This document shows, one piece after another, positions 11,915 through 26,900 of a stretch of 64,000 nt of DNA. Source of the stretch: Hydractinia symbiolongicarpus (Eukaryota; Cnidaria; Hydrozoa; Anthoathecata; Hydractiniidae). The translations under genes were made by a program, and so were the position numbers. The DNA lies in NCBI RefSeq assembly GCF_029227915.1, contig NC_079883.1, positions 31,808,001-31,872,000 on the forward strand. The letters are read 5' to 3'. Position 1 is the stretch's first letter. Every line of letters starts with the position of its first letter. The notes beneath the pieces are model-generated. The model was not told the origin of the DNA and ran no database searches. It saw only the letters and a program-made list of their open reading frames with translations.

Positions 11915-13626
11915 TTGACTATACGGGCCGAGTCCGGGATTTAGGGAAATCGGAGGGTTTTCGTTTGCCGGCGATTAAACTGCTTTTATTCAGCGTCTCA
12001 TCAAAAATGAAAACATTTTTAAAAACTACAAGTCTTATGCGTTTTAGTGGTGAAAAAATAATTTAAAAAATCGTTCTGGAAATGAGTTTACTCCCTGGGT
12101 ACTTTCTTTGTATACTTTTGACTATACGTGCCAAGCCCGGGATTTACGGGAAATCGCGGGTTTTCGTTTGCCGGCGATTAAACTTCTTTTATTCAGCGTC
12201 TCATCAAAAATGAAAACATTTTTAAAAACTACAAGTCTTATGCGTTTTAGTGGTGAAAAAATAATTTAAAAAATCGTTCTGGAAATGAGTTTACTCCCTG
12301 GGTACTTTCTTTGTATACTTTTGACTATACGGGCCGAGTCCGGGATTTAGGGAAATCGGAGGGTTTTCGTTTGCCGGCGATTAAACTGCTTTTATTCAGC
12401 GTCTCATCAAAAATGATAACATTTTTGAAAACTACAAGTCTCATGCGTTTTAGTGGTGAAAAAATAATTTAAAAAATCGTTCGGGAAATGAGTTTACTCC
12501 CTGGGTACTTCCTTTGTATACTTTTGACTATACGGGCCAAGCCGGGATTTACGGAAAATCGCGGGTTTTCGTTTGCCGACGATTAAACTTCTTTTATTCA
12601 GCGCCTCATCGAAAATGAAAACATTTTTAAAAACTACAAGTCTGATGCGTTTTAGTGGTGAAAAAATAATTTAAAAAATCGTTCTGGAAGTGAGTTTACT
12701 CACAGGGTACTTTCTTTGTATACATTCGACTATACGGGCCAAGCCCGGGATTTACGGGAAATCGCGGGTTTTCGTTTTACGGCGATTAAACCTCTTTCAT
12801 TAAGCGTTTTATCAAAAATAAAAACATTTTTGAAAACTACAAGTCTCATGCGTTTTAGTGGTGAAAAAAAATAATTAAAAAATCGTTCGGGAAATGAGTT
12901 TACTCCCTGGGTACTTTCTTTGTATACTTTTGACTATACGGGCCGAGTCCGGGATTTAGGGAAATCGCAGGTTTTCGTTTGCCGGCGATTAAACTGCTTT
13001 TATTCTGCGTCTCATCAAAAATGAAAACATTTTTGAAAACTACAAGTCTCATGCGTTTTAGTGGTGAAAAAATAATTTAAAAAATCGTTCGGGAAATGAG
13101 TTTACTCCCTGGGTACTTTCTTTGTATACTTTTAACTATACGGGCCAAGCCGGGATTTACGGGAAATCGCGGGTTTTCGTTTACCGGCAATTAAACTTCT
13201 TTTATTCAGCGTCTCATCAAAAATGAAAACATTTTTAAAAAATACAAGTCTTATGCGTTTTAGTGGTGAAAAAATAATTTAAAAAATCGTTCTGGAAATG
13301 AGTTAACTCACAGGGTACTTTCTTTGTATACATTAGACTATACGTGCCAAGCCCTGGATTTACGGGAAATCGCAGGTTTTCGTTTGCCGGCGATTAAACT
13401 TCTTTTATTCAGCGTCTCATCAAAAATGAAAACATTTTTGAAAACTACAAGTTTGATGCGTTTTAGTGGTGAAAAAATAATTTAAAAAATCGTTCTGGAA
13501 ATGAGTTTACTCACAGGGTACTTTCTTTGTATACATTCGACTATACGGGCCAAGCCCGGGATTTACGGGAAATCGCGGGTTTTCGTTTTCCGGCGATTAA
13601 ACCTCTTTCATTAAGCGTCTCATCAA
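11871..13626 (+). repeat. Higher-order block C, copy 2
   Basis: Counterpart of 8375-10130. It begins immediately after the 47 bp partial-monomer duplication, so that irregular monomer probably marks an exchange point. Confidence 0.8.
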
Positions 13627-15128
13627 AAATAAAAACATTTTTCAAAACTACAAGTCTCATGCGTTTTAGTGGTGAAAAAAAAAATTAAAAAATCGTTCGG
13701 GAAATGAGTTTACTCCCTGGGTACTTTCTTTGTATACTCTTGACTATACGGGCCGAGTCCGAGATTTAGGGAAATCGCAGGTTTTCGTTTTCCGGCGATT
13801 AAACCTCTTTCATTAAGCGTCTCATCAAAAATAAAAAATTTTTTGGAAACTACAAGTCTCATGCGTTTTAGTGGTGAAAAAATAATTTAAAAAATCGTTC
13901 TGGAAATGAGTTAACTCACAGGGTACTTTCTTTGTATACATTAGACTATACGTGCCAAGCCCGGGATTTACGGGAAATCGCAGGTTTTCGTTTGCCGGCG
14001 ATTAAACTGCTTTTATTCAGCGTCTCATCAAAAATGAAAACATTTTTGAAAACTACAAGTCTCATGCTTTTTAGTGGTGAAAAAATAATTTAAAAAATCG
14101 TTTAGGAAATGAGTTTACTCCCTGGGTAATTTCTTTGTATACTTTTGACTATACGGGCCGAGTCCGGGATTTACGGGAAATCGCAGGTTTTCGTTTGCCG
14201 GCGATTAAACTGCTTTTATTCAGCGTCTCATCAAAAATGAAAACATTTTTGAAAACTACAAGTCTCATGCTTTTTAGTGGTGAAAAAATAATTTAAAAAA
14301 TCGTTTAGGAAATGAGTTTACTCCCTGGGTAATTTTTTGTATACATTCGACTATACGGGCCAAGCCCGGGATTTACGGGAAATCGCGGGTTTTCGTTTTC
14401 CGGCGATTAAACCTCTTTCATTAAGCGTCTCATCAAAAATAAAAACATTTTTGAAAACTACAAGTCTCATGCGTTTTAGTGGTGAAAAAAAAAAATTAAA
14501 AAATCGTTCGGGAAATGCGTTTACTCCCTGGGTACTTTCTTTGTATACTTTTGACTATACGGGCCGAGTCCGGGATTTAGGGAAATCGCAGGTTTTCGTT
14601 TGCCGGCGATTAAACTGCTTTTATTCTGCGTCTCATCAAAAATGAAAATATTTTTGAAAACTACAAGTCTCATGCGTTTTAGTGGTGAAAAAATAATTTA
14701 AAAAATCGTTCGGGAAATGAGTTTACTCCCTGGGTACTTTCTTTGTATACTTTTAACTATACGGGCCAAGCCGGGATTTACGGGAAATCGCGGGTTTTCG
14801 TTTACCGGCAATTAAACTTCTTTTATTTAGCGTCTCATCAAAAATGAAAACATTTTTAAAAACTACAAGTCTTATGCGTTTTAGTGGTGAAAAAATAATT
14901 TAAAAAATCGTTCTGGAAATGAGTTAACTCACAGGGTACTTTCTTTGTATACATTAGACTATACGTGCCAAGCCCGGGATTTACGGGAAATCGCAGGTTT
15001 TCGTTTGCCGGCGATTAAACTTCTTTTATTCAGCGTCTCATCAAAAATGAAAACATTTTTGAAAACTACAAGTTTGATGCGTTTTAGTGGTGAAAAAATA
15101 ATTTAAAAAATCGTTCTGGAAATGAGTT
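13380..15128 (+). repeat. Higher-order block B, copy 2
   Basis: Counterpart of 2590-4338. Differences seen by eye are scattered single bases, for example ATTAAACTATACG near 4164 versus ATTAGACTATACG near 14954. Confidence 0.85.
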
Positions 15129-18100
15129 TACTCACAGGGTACTTTCTTTGTATACATTCGACTATACGGGCCAAGCCCGGGATTTACGGGAAATCGCGGG
15201 TTTTCGTTTTCCGGCGATTAAACCTCTTTCATTAAGCGTCTCATCAAAAATAAAAACATTTTCGAAAAGTACAAGTCTCATGCGTTTTAGTGGTGAAAAA
15301 AAAAATTAAAAAATCGTTCGGGAAATGAGTTTACTCCCTGGGTACTTTCTTTGTATACTCTTGACTATACGGGCCGAGTCCGGGATTTAGGGAAATCGCA
15401 GATTTTCGTTTGCCAGCGATTAAACCTCTTTCATTAAGCGTCTCATCAAAAATAAAAACATTTTTGAAAACTACAAGTCTCATGCGTTTTAGTGGTGAAA
15501 AAATAATTTAAAAAATCGTTCTGGAAATGAGTTAACTCACAGGGTACTTTCTTTGTATACATTACACTATACGTGCCAAGCCCGGGATTTACGGGAAATC
15601 GCAGGTTTTCGTTTGCCGGCGATTAAACTGCTTTTATTCAGCGTCTCATCAAAAATGAAAACATTTTTGAAAACTACAAGTCTCATGCTTTTTAGTGGTG
15701 AAAAAAAAATTTAAAAAATCGTTTAGGAAATGAGTTTACTCCCTGGGTAATTTCTTTGTATACTTTTGACTATACGGGCCGAGTCCGGGATTTACGGGAA
15801 ATCGCAGGTTTTCGTTTGCCGGCGATTAAACTGCTTTTATTCAGCGTCTCATCAAATATGAAAACATTTTTGAAAACTACAAGTCTCATGCTTTTTACTG
15901 GTGAAAAAATAATTTAAAAAATCGTTTAGGAAATGAGTTTACTCCCTGGGTAATTTTTTGTATACATTCGACTATACGGGCCAAGCCCGGGATTTACGGG
16001 AAATCGCGGGTTTTCGTTTTCCGGCGATTAAACCTCTTTCATTAAGCGTCTCATCAAAAATAAAAACATTTTTGAAAACTACAAGTCTCATGCTTTTTAG
16101 TGGTGAAAAAATAATTTAAAAAATCGTTTAGGAAATGAGTTTACTCCCTGGGTAATTTCTTTGTATACTTTTGACTATACGGGCCGAGTCTGGGATTTAC
16201 GGCAAATCGCGGATTTTCGTTTGCTGGCGATTAAACTTCTATTATTCAGCGTCCCATCAAATATGAAAATATTTTTGAAAACTACAAGTCTCATGCGTTT
16301 AGTGGTAAAAAAATAATATAAAAAATCGTTCGGGAAATGAGTTTTACTCCCTGGGTACTTTCTTTGTATACTTTTGACTATACGGGCCGAGTCCGGGATT
16401 TAGGGAAATCGCAGGTTTTCGTTTGCCGGCGATTAAACTGCTTTTATTCAGCGTCTCATCAAAAATGAAAACATTTTTGAAAACTACAAGTCTCATGCGT
16501 TTTAGTGGTGAAAAAATAATTTAAAAAATCGTTCTGGAAATGAGATTACTCCCTGGGTACTTTCTTTGTATACTTTTGACTATACGGGCCGAGTCCGGGA
16601 TTTAGGGAAATCGGAGGGTTTTCGTTTGCCGGCGATTAAACTGCTTTTATTCAGCGTCTCATCAAAAATGATAACATTTTTGAAAAATACAAGTCTCATG
16701 CGTTTTAGTGGTGAAAAAATAATTTAAAAAATCGTTCGGGAAATGAGTTTACTCCCTGGGTACTTCCTTTGTATACTTTTGACTATACGGGCCAAGCCGG
16801 GATTTACGGAAAATCGCGGGTTTTCGATTGCCGACGATTAAACTTCTTTTATTCAGCGCCTCATCAAAAATGAAAACATTTTTAAAAACTACAAGTCTGA
16901 AGCGTTTTAGTAGTGAAAAAATAATTTAAAAAATCGTTCTGGAAGTGAGTTTACTCACAGGGTACTTTCTTTGTATACATTCGACTATACGGGCCAAGCC
17001 CGGGGTTTACGGGAAATCGCGGGTTTTCGTTTTCCGGCGATTAAACCTCTTTCATTAAGCGTCTCATCAAAAATAAAAACATTTTTGAAAAATACAAGTC
17101 TCATGCGTTTTAGTGGTGAAAAAATAATTTAAAAAATCGTTCGGGAAATGAGTTTACTCCCTGGGTACTTCCTTTGTATACTTTTGACTATACGGGCCAA
17201 GCCGGGATTTACGGAAAATCGCGGGTTTTCGTTTGCCGACGATTAAACTTCTTTTATTCAGCGCCTCATCAAAAATGAAAACATTTTTAAAAACTACAAG
17301 TCTGAAGCGTTTTAGTAGTGAAAAAATAATTTAAAAAATCGTTCTGGAAGTGAGTTTACTCACAGGGTACTTTCTTTGTATACATTCGACTATACGGGCC
17401 AAGCCCGGGGTTTACGGGAAATCGCGGGTTTTCGTTTTCCGGCGATTAAACCTCTTTCATTAAGCGTCTCATCAAAAATAAAAACATTTTTGAAAACTAC
17501 AAGTCTCATGCGTTTTAGTGGTGAAAAAAAAAAATTAAAAAATCGTTCGGGAAATGAGTTTACTCCCTGGGTACTTTCTTTGTATACTTTTGAATATACG
17601 GGCCGAGTCCGGGATTTAGGGAAATCGCAGGTTTTCGTTTGCCGGCGATTAAACTGTTTTTGTTCTGCGTCTCATCAAAAATGAAAACATTTTTGAAAAC
17701 TACAAGTCTCAGGCGTTTTAGTGGTGAAAAAATAATTTAAAAAATCGTTCGGGAAATGAGTTTACTCCCTGGGTACTTTCTTTGTATACTTTTGACTATA
17801 CGGGCCAAGCCGGGATTTACGGGAAATCGCGGGTTTTCGTTTACCGGCAATTAAACTTCTTTAATTCAGCGTCTCCTCAAAAATGAAAACATTTTTAAAA
17901 ACTGCAAGTCTTATGCGTTTTAGTGGTGAAAAAATAATTTAAAAAATCGTTCTGGAAATGAGTTAACTCACAGGGTACTTTCTTTGTATACATTAGACTA
18001 TACGTGCCAAGCCCGGGATTTACGGGAAATCGCAGGTTTTCGTTTGCCGGCGATTAAACTTCTTTTATTCAGCGTCTCATCAAAAATGAAAACATTTTTA

Positions 18101-18479
18101 AAAACTACAAGTTTGATGCGTTTTAGTGGTGAAAAAATAATTTAAAAAATCGTTCTGGAAATGAGTTTACTCACAGGGTACTTTCTTTGTATACATTCGA
18201 CTATACGGGCCAAGCCCGGGATTTACGGGAAATCGCGGGTTTTCGTTTTCCGGCGATTAAACCTCTTTCATTATGCGTCTCATCAAAAATAAAAACATTT
18301 TTGAAAACTACAAGTCTCATGCGTTTTAGTGGTGAAAAAAAAAATTAAAAAATCGTTCGGGAAATGAGTTTACTCCCTGGGTACTTTCTTTGTATACTTT
18401 TGACTATACGGGCCGAGTCCGGGATTTAGGGAAATCGCAGGTTTTCGTTTGCCGGCGATTAAACTGCTTTTATTCAGCG

Positions 18480-19087
18480 TCTCATCAAAAATAAAAACAT
18501 TTTTGAAAACTACAAGTCTCATGCGTTTTAGTGGTGAAAAAATAATTTAAAAAATCGTTCTGGAAATGAGTTAACTCACAGGGTACTTTCTTTGTATACA
18601 TTAGACTATACGTGCCAAGCCCGGGATTTACGGGAAATCGCAGGTTTTCGTTTGCCAGCGATTAAACTGCTTTTATTCAGCGTCTCATCAAAAATGAAAA
18701 CATTTTTGAAAACTACAAGTCTGAAGCGTTTTAGTAGTGAAAAAATAATTTAAAAAATCGTTCTGGAAGTGAGTTTACTCACAGGGTACTTTCTTTGTAT
18801 ACATTCGACTATACGGGCCAAGCCCGGGGTTTACGGGAAATCGCGGGTTTTCGTTTTCCGGCGATTAAACCTCTTTCATTAAGCGTCTCATCAAAAATAA
18901 AAACATTTTTGAAAACTACAAGTCTCATGCGTTTTAGTGGTGAAAAAAAAAATTAAAAAATCGTTCGGGAAATGAGTTTACTCCCTGGGTACTTTCTTTG
19001 TATACTTTTGACTATACGGGCCGAGTCCGGGATTTAGGGAAATCGCAGGTTTTCGTTTGCCGGCGATTAAACTGCTTTTATTCAGCG
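18480..19087 (+). repeat. Three-monomer higher-order unit, copy 1
   Basis: A 608 bp block repeats directly at 19088-19695. Shared markers are GAGTTAACTCACAGGG, TTTGCCAGCGATT and the CTGAAGCGTTTTAGTAGTG variant (near 18721 and 19329). The second copy differs by a one-base change in a poly-A run. Confidence 0.85.
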
Positions 19088-19695
19088 TCTCATCAAAAAT
19101 AAAAACATTTTTGAAAACTACAAGTCTCATGCGTTTTAGTGGTGAAAAAATAATTTAAAAAATCGTTCTGGAAATGAGTTAACTCACAGGGTACTTTCTT
19201 TGTATACATTAGACTATACGTGCCAAGCCCGGGATTTACGGGAAATCGCAGGTTTTCGTTTGCCAGCGATTAAACTGCTTTTATTCAGCGTCTCATCAAA
19301 AATGAAAACATTTTTGAAAACTACAAGTCTGAAGCGTTTTAGTAGTGAAAAAATAATTTAAAAAATCGTTCTGGAAGTGAGTTTACTCACAGGGTACTTT
19401 CTTTGTATACATTCGACTATACGGGCCAAGCCCGGGGTTTACGGGAAATCGCGGGTTTTCGTTTTCCGGCGATTAAACCTCTTTCATTAAGCGTCTCATC
19501 AAAAATAAAAACATTTTTGAAAACTACAAGTCTCATGCGTTTTAGTGGTGAAAAAAAAAAATTAAAAAATCGTTCGGGAAATGAGTTTACTCCCTGGGTA
19601 CTTTCTTTGTATACTTTTGACTATACGGGCCGAGTCCGGGATTTAGGGAAATCGCAGGTTTTCGTTTGCCGGCGATTAAACTGTTTTTGTTCTGC
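19088..19695 (+). repeat. Three-monomer higher-order unit, copy 2
   Basis: Direct tandem copy of 18480-19087 with very few differences, suggesting a recent local expansion. Confidence 0.85.
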
Positions 19696-22479
19696 GTCTC
19701 ATCAAAAATGAAAACATTTTTGAAAACTACAAGTCTCAGGCGTTTTAGTGGTGAAAAAATAATTTAAAAAATCGTTCGGGAAATGAGTTTACTCCCTGGG
19801 TACTTTCTTTGTATACTTTTGACTATACGGGCCAAGCCGGGATTTACGGGAAATCGCGGTTTTTCGTTTACCGGCAATTAAACTTCTTTAATTCAGCGTC
19901 TCCTCAAAAATGAAAACATTTTTAAAAACTGCAAGTCTTATGCGTTTTAGTGGTGAAAAAATAATTTAAAAAATCGTTCTGGAAATGAGTTAACTCACAG
20001 GGTACTTTCTTTGTATACATTAGACTATACGTGCCAAGCCCGGGATTTACGGGAAATCGCAGGTTTTCGTTTGCCCGTGATTAAACTTCTTTTATTCAGC
20101 GTCTCATCAAAAATGAAAACATTTTTGAAAACTACAAGTTTGATGCGTTTTAGTGGTGAAAAAATAATTTAAAAAATCGTTCTGGAAATGAGTTTACTCA
20201 CAGGGTACTTTCTTTGTATACATTCGACTATACGGGCCAAGCCCGGGATTTACGGGAAATCGCGGGTTTTCGTTTTCCGGCGATTAAACCTCTTTCATTA
20301 AGCGTCTCATCAAAAATAAAAACATTTTTGAAAACTACAAGTCTGATGCGTTTTAGTGGTGAAAAAATAATTTAAAAAATCGTTCTGGAAATGAGTTAAC
20401 TCACAGGGTACTTTCTTTGTATACATTAGACTATACGTGCCAAGCCCGGGATTTACGGGAAATCGCAGGTTTTCGTTTGCCGGCGATTAAACTTCTTTTA
20501 TTCAGCGTCTCATCAAAAATGAAAACATTTTTGAAAACTACAAGTCTCATGCGTTTTAGTGGTGAAAAAAAAAAATTAAAAAATCGTTCGGGAAATGATT
20601 TTACTCCCTGGGTACTTTCTTTGTATACTTTTGACTATACGGGCCGAGTCCGGGATTTAGGGAAATCGCAGGTTTTCGTTTGCCGGCGATTAAACTGCTT
20701 TTATTCTGCGTCTCATCAAAAATGAAAACATTTTTGAAAACTACAAGTCTCATGCGTTTTAGTGGTGAAAAAATAATTTAAAAAATCGTTCGGGAAATGA
20801 GTTTACTCCCTGAGTACTTTCTTTGTATACTTTTGACTATACGGGCCAAGCCGGGATTTACGGGAAATCGCGGGTTTTCGTTTGCCGGCAATTAAACTTC
20901 TTTTATTCAGCGTCTCATCAAAAATGAAAACATTTTTAAAAACTACAAGTCTTATGCGTTTTAGTGGTGAAAAAATAATTTAAAAAATCGTTCTGGAAAT
21001 GAGTTTACTCACAGGGTACTTTCTTTGTATACATTAGACTATACGTGCCAAGCCCGGGATTTACGGGAAATCGCAGGTTTTCGTTTGCCGGCGATTAAAC
21101 TTCTTTTATTCAGCGTCTCATCAAAAATGAAAACATTTTTGAAAACTACAAGTCTGATGCGTTTTAGTGGTGAAAAAATAATTTAAAAAATCGTTTAAGA
21201 AATGAGTTTACTCCCTGGGTAATTTCTTTGTATACTTTTGACTATACGGGCCGAGTCTGGGATTTACGGGAAATCGCGGATTTTCGTTTGCCGACGATTA
21301 AACTTCTTTTATTCAGCGCCTCATCAAAAATGAAAACATTTTTAAAAACTACAAGTCTCATGCGTTTTAGTGGTGAAAAAAAAAATTAAAAAATCGTTCG
21401 GGAAATGAGTTTACTCCCTGGGTACTTTCTTTGTATACTTTTGACTATACGGCCGAGTCCGGGATTTAGGGAAATCGCAGGTTTTCGTTTGCCGGCGATT
21501 AAACTGCTTTTATTCTGCGTCTCATCAAAAATGAAAACATTTTTGAAAACTACAAGTCTCATGCGTTTTAGTGGTGAAAAAATAATTTAAAAAATCGTTC
21601 GGGAAATGAGTTTACTCCCTGAGTACTTTCTTTGTATACTTTTGACTATACGGGCCAAGCCGGGATTTACAGGAAATCGCGGGTTTTCGTTTGCCGGCAA
21701 TTAAACTTCTTTTATTCAGCGTCTCATCAAAAATGAAAACATTTTTAAAAACTACAAGTCTTATGCGTTTTAGTGGTGAAAAAATAATTTAAAAAATCGT
21801 TCTGGAAATGAGTTTACTCACAGGGTACTTTCTTTGTATACATTAGACTATACGTGCCAAGCCCGGGATTTACGGGAAATCGCAGGTTTTCGTTTGCCGG
21901 CGATTAAACTTCTTTTATTCAGCGTCTCATCAAAAATGAAAACATTTTTGAAAACTACAAGTCTGATGCGTTTTAGTGGTGAAAAAATAATTTAAAAAAT
22001 CGTTTAAGAAATGAGTTTACTCCCTGGGTAATTTCTTTGTATACTTTTGACTATACAGGCCGAGTCCGGGATTTACGGGAAATCGCGGATTTTCGTTTGC
22101 CGACGATTAAACTTCTTTTATTCAGCGCCTCATCAAAAATGAAAACATTTTTAAAAACTACAAGTCTGATGCGTTTTAGTGGTGAAAAAATAATTTAAAA
22201 AATCGTTTAAGAAATGAATTTACTCCCTGGGTACTTTCTTTGTATACATTCGACCATACGGACCAAGCCCGGGATTTACGGGAAATCGCGGGTTTTCGTT
22301 TTCCGGCGATTAAACCTCTTTCATTAAGCGTCTCATCAAAAATGAAAACATTTTTGAAAACTACAAGTCTCATGCGTTTTAGTGGTGAAAAAGTAATTTA
22401 AAAAATCGTTCGGGAAATGAGTTTACTCCCTGGGTACTTTCTTTGTATACATTCGACTATACGTGCCAAGCCCGGGATT

Positions 22480-23180
22480 TACGGGAAATCGCGGGTTTTC
22501 GTTTGCCGGCAATTAAACTTCTTTTTTTCAGCGTCTCATCAAAAATGAAAACATTTTTAAAAACTACAAGTCTTATGCGTTTTAGTGGTGAAAAAATAAT
22601 TTAAAAAATCGTTCTGGAAATGAGTTAACTCACAGGGTACTTTCTTTGTATACATTAGACTATACGTGCCAAGCCCGGGATTTACGGGAAATCGCAGGTT
22701 TTCGTTTGCCGGCGATTAAACTTCTTTTATTCAGCGTCTCATCAAAAATGAAAACATTTTTGAAAACTACAAGTCTGATGCGTTTTAGTGGTGAAAAAAT
22801 AATTTAAAAAATCGTTCTGGAAATGAGTTTACTCACAGGGTACTTTCTTTGTATACATTCGACTATACGGGCCAAGCCCGGGATTTACGGGAAATCGCGG
22901 GTTTTCGTTTTCCGGCGATTAAACCTCTTTCATTAAGCGTCTCATCAAAAATAAAAACATTTTTGAAAACTACAAGTCTCATGCGTTTTAGTGGTGAAAA
23001 AAAAAATTAAAAAATCGTTCGGGAAATGAGTTTACTCCCTGGGTACTTTCTTTGTATACTTTTGACTATACGGGCCGAGTCCGGGATTTAGGGAAATCGC
23101 AGGTTTTCGTTTGCCGGCGATTAAACTGCTTTTATTCTGCGTCTCATCAAAAATGAAAACATTTTTGAAAACTACAAGTC
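22480..23180 (+). repeat. Four-monomer-period higher-order unit, copy 1
   Basis: Matches 23290-23990 at an offset of 810 bp. Both share the rare CTTCTTTTTTTCAGCG variant (near 22519 and 23329) and the order GAGTTAACTC, then TTTTCCGG, then GGCCGAGTCC. A related unit with the same period (offset about 809) lies just upstream, around 20.5-22.1 kb. Confidence 0.82.
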
Positions 23181-23289
23181 TCATGCGTTTTAGTGGTGAA
23201 AAAATAATTTAAAAAATCGTTCGGGAAATGAGTTTACTCCCTGAGTACTTTCTTTGTATACTTTTGACTATACGGGCCAAGCCGGGATT

Positions 23290-23990
23290 TACGGGAAATC
23301 GCGGGTTTTCGTTTGCCGGCAATTAAACTTCTTTTTTTCAGCGTCTCATCAAAAATGAAAACATTTTTAAAAACTACAAGTCTTATGCGTTTTAGTGGTG
23401 AAAAAATAATTTAAAAAATCGTTCTGGAAATGAGTTAACTCACAGGGTACTTTCTTTGTATACATTAGACTATACGTGCCAAGCCCGGGATTTACGGGAA
23501 ATCGCAGGTTTTCGTTTGCCGGCGATTAAACTTCTTTTATTCAGCGTCTCATCAAAAATGAAAACATTTTTGAAAACTACAAGTCTGATGCGTTTTAGTG
23601 GTGAAAAAATAATTTAAAAAATCGTTCTGGAAATGAGTTTACTCACAGGGTACTTTCTTTGTATACATTCGACTATACGGGCCAAGCCCGGGATTTACGG
23701 GAAATCGCGGGTTTTCGTTTTCCGGCGATTAAACCTCTTTCATTAAGCGTCTCATCAAAAATAAAAACATTTTTGAAAACTACAAGTCTCATGCGTTTTA
23801 GTGGTGAAAAAAAAAATTAAAAAATCGTTCGGGAAATGAGTTTACTCCCTGGGTACTTTCTTTGTATACTTTTGACTATACGGGCCGAGTCCGGGATTTA
23901 GGGAAATCGCAGGTTTTGGTTTGCCGGCGATTAAACTGCTTTTATTCAGCGTCTCATCAAAAATGAAAACATTTTTGAAAACTACAACTC
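23290..23990 (+). repeat. Four-monomer-period higher-order unit, copy 2
   Basis: Counterpart of 22480-23180. The match ends near 23990, where this copy continues with TTTAGGAAATGAG and the upstream one with TTCGGGAAATGAG. Confidence 0.82.
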
Positions 23991-26900
23991 TCATGCGTTT
24001 TAGTGGTGGAAAAATAATTTAAAAAATCGTTTAGGAAATGAGTTTACTCCCTGGGTATTTTCTTTGTATACTTTTGACTATACGGGCCGAGTCCGGGATT
24101 TAGGGAAATCGCAGGTTTTCGTTTGCCGGCGATTAAACTGCTTTTATTCAGCGTCTCATCAAAAATGAAAACATTTTTGAAAACTACAAGTCTCATGCGT
24201 TTTAGTGGTGAAAAAATAATTTAAAAAATCGTTATGGAAATGAGTTTACTCACAGGGTACTTTCTTTGTATACATTCGACTATACGTGCCAAGCCCGAGA
24301 TTTACGGGAAATCGCGGGTTTTCGTTTGCCGGCGATTAAACTTCTTTTATTCAGCGTCTCATCAAAAATGAAAACATTTTTAAAAACTACAAGTCTCATG
24401 CGTTTTATTGGTGAAAAAAAAAATTAAAAAATCGTTCGGGAAATGAGTTTACTCCCTGGGTACTTTCTTTGTATACTTTTGACTATACGGGTCGAGTCCG
24501 GGATTTAGAGAAATCGCAGGTTTTCGTTTGCCGGCGATTAAACTGCTTTTATTTTGCGTCTCATCAAAAATGAAAACATTTTTGAAAACTACAAGTCTCA
24601 TGCGTTTTAGTGGTGAAAAAATAATTTAAAAAATCGTTCGGGAAATGAGTTTACTCCCTGGGTACTTTCTTTGTATACTTTTGACTATACGGGCCAAGCC
24701 GGGATTTACGGGAAATCGCGGGTTTTCGTTTGCCGGCAATTAAACTTCTTTTATTCAGCGTCTCATCAAAAATGAAAACATTTTTAAAAACTACAAGTTT
24801 TATGCGTTTTAGTGGTGAAAAAATAATTTAAAAAATCGTTCTGGAAATGAGTTAACTCACAGGGTACTTTCTTTGTGTACATTAGACTATACGTGCCAAG
24901 CCCGGGATTTACGGGAAATCGCAGGTTTTCGTTTGCCGGCGATTAAATTTCTTTTATTCAGCGTCTCATCAAAAATGAAAACATTTTTGAAAACTACAAG
25001 TCTCATGCGTTTTAGTGGTGAAAAAATAATTTAAAAAATCGTTTAGGAAATGAGTTTACACCCTGGGTAATTTCTTTGTATACTTTTGATTATAAGGGCC
25101 GAGTCCGGGATTTACGGGAAATCGCGGATTTTCGTTTGCCGGCGATTAAACTTCTTTTATTCAGCGTCCCATCAAATATGAAAATATTTTTGAAAACTAC
25201 AAGTCTTATGCGTTTAGTGGTAAAAAAATAATATAAAAAATCGTTCGATAAATGAGTTTACTCCCTGGGTACTTTCTTTGTATACTTTTGACTATACGGG
25301 CCAAGCCCGGGATTTACGGGAAATCGCGGGTTTTCGTTTGCCGGCGATTAAACTTCTTTTATTCAGCGTCTCATCAAAAATGAAAACATTTTTAAAAACT
25401 ACAAGTCTTATGCGTTTTAGTGGTGAACAAATAATTTAAAAAATCGTTCTGGAAATGAGTTTACTCCCTAGGTACTTTCTTTGTATACTTTTGACTCTAC
25501 GGGCCGAGTCCGGGATTTAGGGAAATCGCAGGTTTTCGTTTGCCGGCGATTAAACTGCTTTTATTCAGCGTCTCATCAAAAATGATAACATTTTTGAAAA
25601 CTACAAGTCTCATGCGTTTTAGTGGTGAAAAAATAATTTAAAAAATCGTTCGGGAAATGAGTTTACACCCCGGGTACTTCCTTTGTATACTTTTGACTAT
25701 ACGGGCCAAGCCGGGATTTACGGGAAATCGCGGGTTTTCGTTTGCCGACGATTAAACTTCTTTTATTCAGCGCCTCATCAAAAATGAAAACATTTTTAAA
25801 AACTACAAGTCTGATGCGTTTTAGTGGTGAAAAAATAATTTAAAAAATCGTTCTGGAAGTGAGTTTACTCACAGGGTACTTTCTTTGTATACATTCGACT
25901 ATACGGGCCAAGCCCGGGATTTACGGGAAATCGCGGGTTTTCGTTTCCCGGCGATTAAACCTCTTTCATTAAGCGTCTCATCAAAAATAAAAACATTTTT
26001 GAAAACTACAAGTCTCATGCGTTTTAGTGGTGAAAAAAAAAATTAAAAAATCGTTCGGGAAATGAGTTTACTCCCTGGGTACTTTCTTTGTATACTTTTG
26101 ACTATACGGGTCGAGTCCGGGATTTAGGGAAATCGCAGGTTTTCGTTTGCCGGCGATTAAACTGCTTTTATTCTGCGTCTCATCAAAAATGAAAACATTT
26201 TTGAAAACTACAAGTCTCATGCGTTTTAGTGGTGAAAAAATAATTTAAAAAATCGTTCGGGAAATGAGTTTACTCCCTGGGTACTTCCTTTGTATACTTT
26301 TGACTATACGGGCCAAGCCGGGATTTACGGGAAATCGCGGGTTTTCGTTTGCCGGAGATTAAACTGCTTTTATTCAGCGTCTCATCAAAAATGAAAACAT
26401 TTTTAAAAACTACAAGTCTTATGCGTTTTAGTGGTGAAAAAATAATTTAAAAAATCGTTCTGGAAATGAGTTAACTCACAGGGTACTTTCTTTGTATACA
26501 TTAGACTATACGTGCCAAGCCCGGGATTTACGGGAAATCGCAGGTTTTCGTTTGCCGGCGATTAAACTGCTTTTATTCAGCGTCTCATCAAAAATGAAAA
26601 CATTCTTGAAAACTACAAGTCTCATGCGTTTTAGTGGTGAAATATAAATTTAAAAAAACGTTTGGGAAATGAGTTTACTCCCTGGGTACTTTCTTTGTAT
26701 ACTTTTGACTATACGGGCCGAGTCCAGGATTTACGGGAAATCGCAGGTTTTCGCTTGCCGGCGATTAAACTTCTTTTAATCAGCGTCTCATCAAAAATGA
26801 AAACATTTTTAAAAACTACAAGTCTCATGCGTTTTAGTGGTGAAAAAGTAATTTAAAAAATCGTTCGGGAAATGAGTTTACTCCCTGGGTACTTTCTCTG